Assembly (NCBI GenBank): GCA_944990035.1
Contig: CALYLX010000115.1
Coordinates: 62,001-126,000, forward strand
Length of the DNA: 64,000 bases
Reading direction: 5' to 3'
DNA from: Clitopilus passeckerianus
Taxonomy: Eukaryota; Basidiomycota; Agaricomycetes; Agaricales; Entolomataceae
A program made the position numbers and the translations under genes. The first letter of the stretch is position 1. Each line of letters starts with the position of its first letter. Below the pieces are notes generated by a model. It was given only the letters and a program-made list of their open reading frames with translations. It was not told where the DNA came from and did no database searches. This document shows, piece by piece, positions 62,979 through 64,000 of this stretch.

Positions 62979-64000
62979 ATGGTCGAAATCCCGAATGAGA
63001 TCCTCGAGTCTGTTATGGCTCTCGTATGCTGTTCCTGGCAAAAACCAGGCGACCCATCTTTCCGACGGGATAAACGACCTGTACACGAGAAAGATGCCAA
63101 AACTACCCTTGGCTCATGTCGACTCGTCTCAAAACAATTCCTTGCAGTCACGAATATTTTCTACCCTCGATGCGTAACATTCATCCTGTACTGGGATAAG
63201 GACGCAACCATTGACTCAAACACCTACCTCGACCGCCTCAATGAGCTGCTAGCTTCCTCATTTTCGACCATCGGACACCTCCTCCAATCCGTCAGGTTGA
63301 CCCTGCTCACCGAGTATGAGGCTGATAATGAAAATGTAGAGAAGTTACTCTCCTACATCGACAGGCTACCAAATGTGAAGGAATTATCCATTGAAGGCCT
63401 ATTTTGGACCGATACCTCCACAAAACTGTGGTCCCGTCGCATACAGAATTTGAAGACGAAGATCACGTCGCTAAAGTGGACAAATACGTTCAGCTCTGCT
63501 GCTGGATTGATAAACGCCACGGCCGCCGTAGCGCCTAAGCTTGACCAGTTTGAGATCCACAGGGGAGATCTGGCAGACAGAAAGACCATTCCTGTGACGG
63601 GTGGTGAACATGGCAGCGACATATTATCACAGGCAACTTACTTCGGCTTCTACGATGCGACAAGCCACGTCATTCCAGCCGTCTTTGAATCGGTAGTTTG
63701 TATGGGAGGGAGGTTCAAAGATGTGTATCTCAAGTTAGAGGACTGCAATATGTATCCGGAAGAGTGGAGGAGTCTTGACAGACTTTTGAAGCAATGCGGA
63801 TCTCGTCTTGAACATCTCACGATTGATCTCGGTCACTCAGGACGTGCGTATGCCTACTTACCGTTACAAGCCTTGATTCTGATTGTATCATCTCATACAC
63901 AATAGCCTTGTCTCCAATCTCCCTCTTGGCGAATCATTCCATTCGCACTTTCAAGATAGTATTGACCTCGTTCAACGAATTGGGACTGCCACCCGAGGCC
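62979..64000 (+). CDS. F-box protein, paralog of 37043-38340 (partial, runs off window)
   Basis: Start MVEIPNEILESVMALV at 62979, chosen because it aligns with the start of the 37-38 kb paralog; an in-frame ATG also exists at 62922. A 66-bp segment (63024-63089, GTATGC to CGAG) has no counterpart in the paralog. It is either an intron whose length keeps the frame or an insertion. Exon 1 ends at 63843. A 62-nt intron (63844-63905) sits at the same position and has the same length as in the paralog. Exon 2 continues past 64000. An F-box followed by a divergent LRR region; probably a Skp1-binding substrate adaptor. Confidence 0.75.

Overview
The window looks like a transposon-rich region of a basidiomycete (mushroom-forming, Agaricomycete-type) genome. 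The evidence is gene structure with very short GT-AG introns (about 44-66 nt, rarely about 100), a KDZ-type transposase, chromodomain Ty3/gypsy retrotransposons, F-box paralogs and a basidiomycete-style terpene cyclase. No prokaryotic signals, CRISPR array or rRNA were seen. All functional names rest on motifs read by eye; no database search was possible.

Layout. (1) 1.6-15.25 kb: a MULE (Mutator-like) transposase gene on the minus strand, fused to a USP-like peptidase region and a PHD finger, bracketed by GTGC-rich arrays. It is split by a full-length Ty3/gypsy element (copy A, 4803-12060, TSD tattg). (2) 15.3-19 kb: a 213-bp MITE, a tRNA-like relic and two small candidate genes, one of them possibly secreted. 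(3) 19-44 kb: at least seven same-orientation, decayed copies of an unrecognised repeat with intron-like punctuation. Between them lie a cupin gene, a terpene synthase gene, an F-box/LRR-like gene, a Tc1/mariner relic between inverted repeats, an F-box gene, a 76-residue four-exon gene and several tRNA-derived relics. (4) 44.17-62.6 kb: a large KDZ transposon with inverted A/T-rich ends. It carries a 609-residue accessory gene and a small unresolved gene (both minus strand), then a 347-residue Cys-motif gene and the KDZ transposase (both plus strand). A second Ty3/gypsy copy (B, 53131-60393, TSD cccga) interrupts the transposase. (5) 62.98-64 kb: a second F-box paralog running off the window.

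How the parts relate. Copies A and B are the same family (7258 and 7263 bp, 485-bp LTRs, the two LTRs of each copy identical by eye). Both sit inside other transposons' coding sequence, and the host reading frame is open across both target sites, so both insertions look recent. The family carries gag, pol (PR-RT-RNaseH-IN-chromodomain) and an extra Cys/His-rich ORF downstream of pol. The LTR/PBS arrangement points to Tf1-type self-priming: an 11-nt PBS is complementary to an LTR segment that starts 33 nt after a TATA box. Copy A has several breaks in pol and ORF3. Copy B has an open pol, but its first integrase catalytic Asp is Asn. Neither copy therefore looks autonomous as sequenced.
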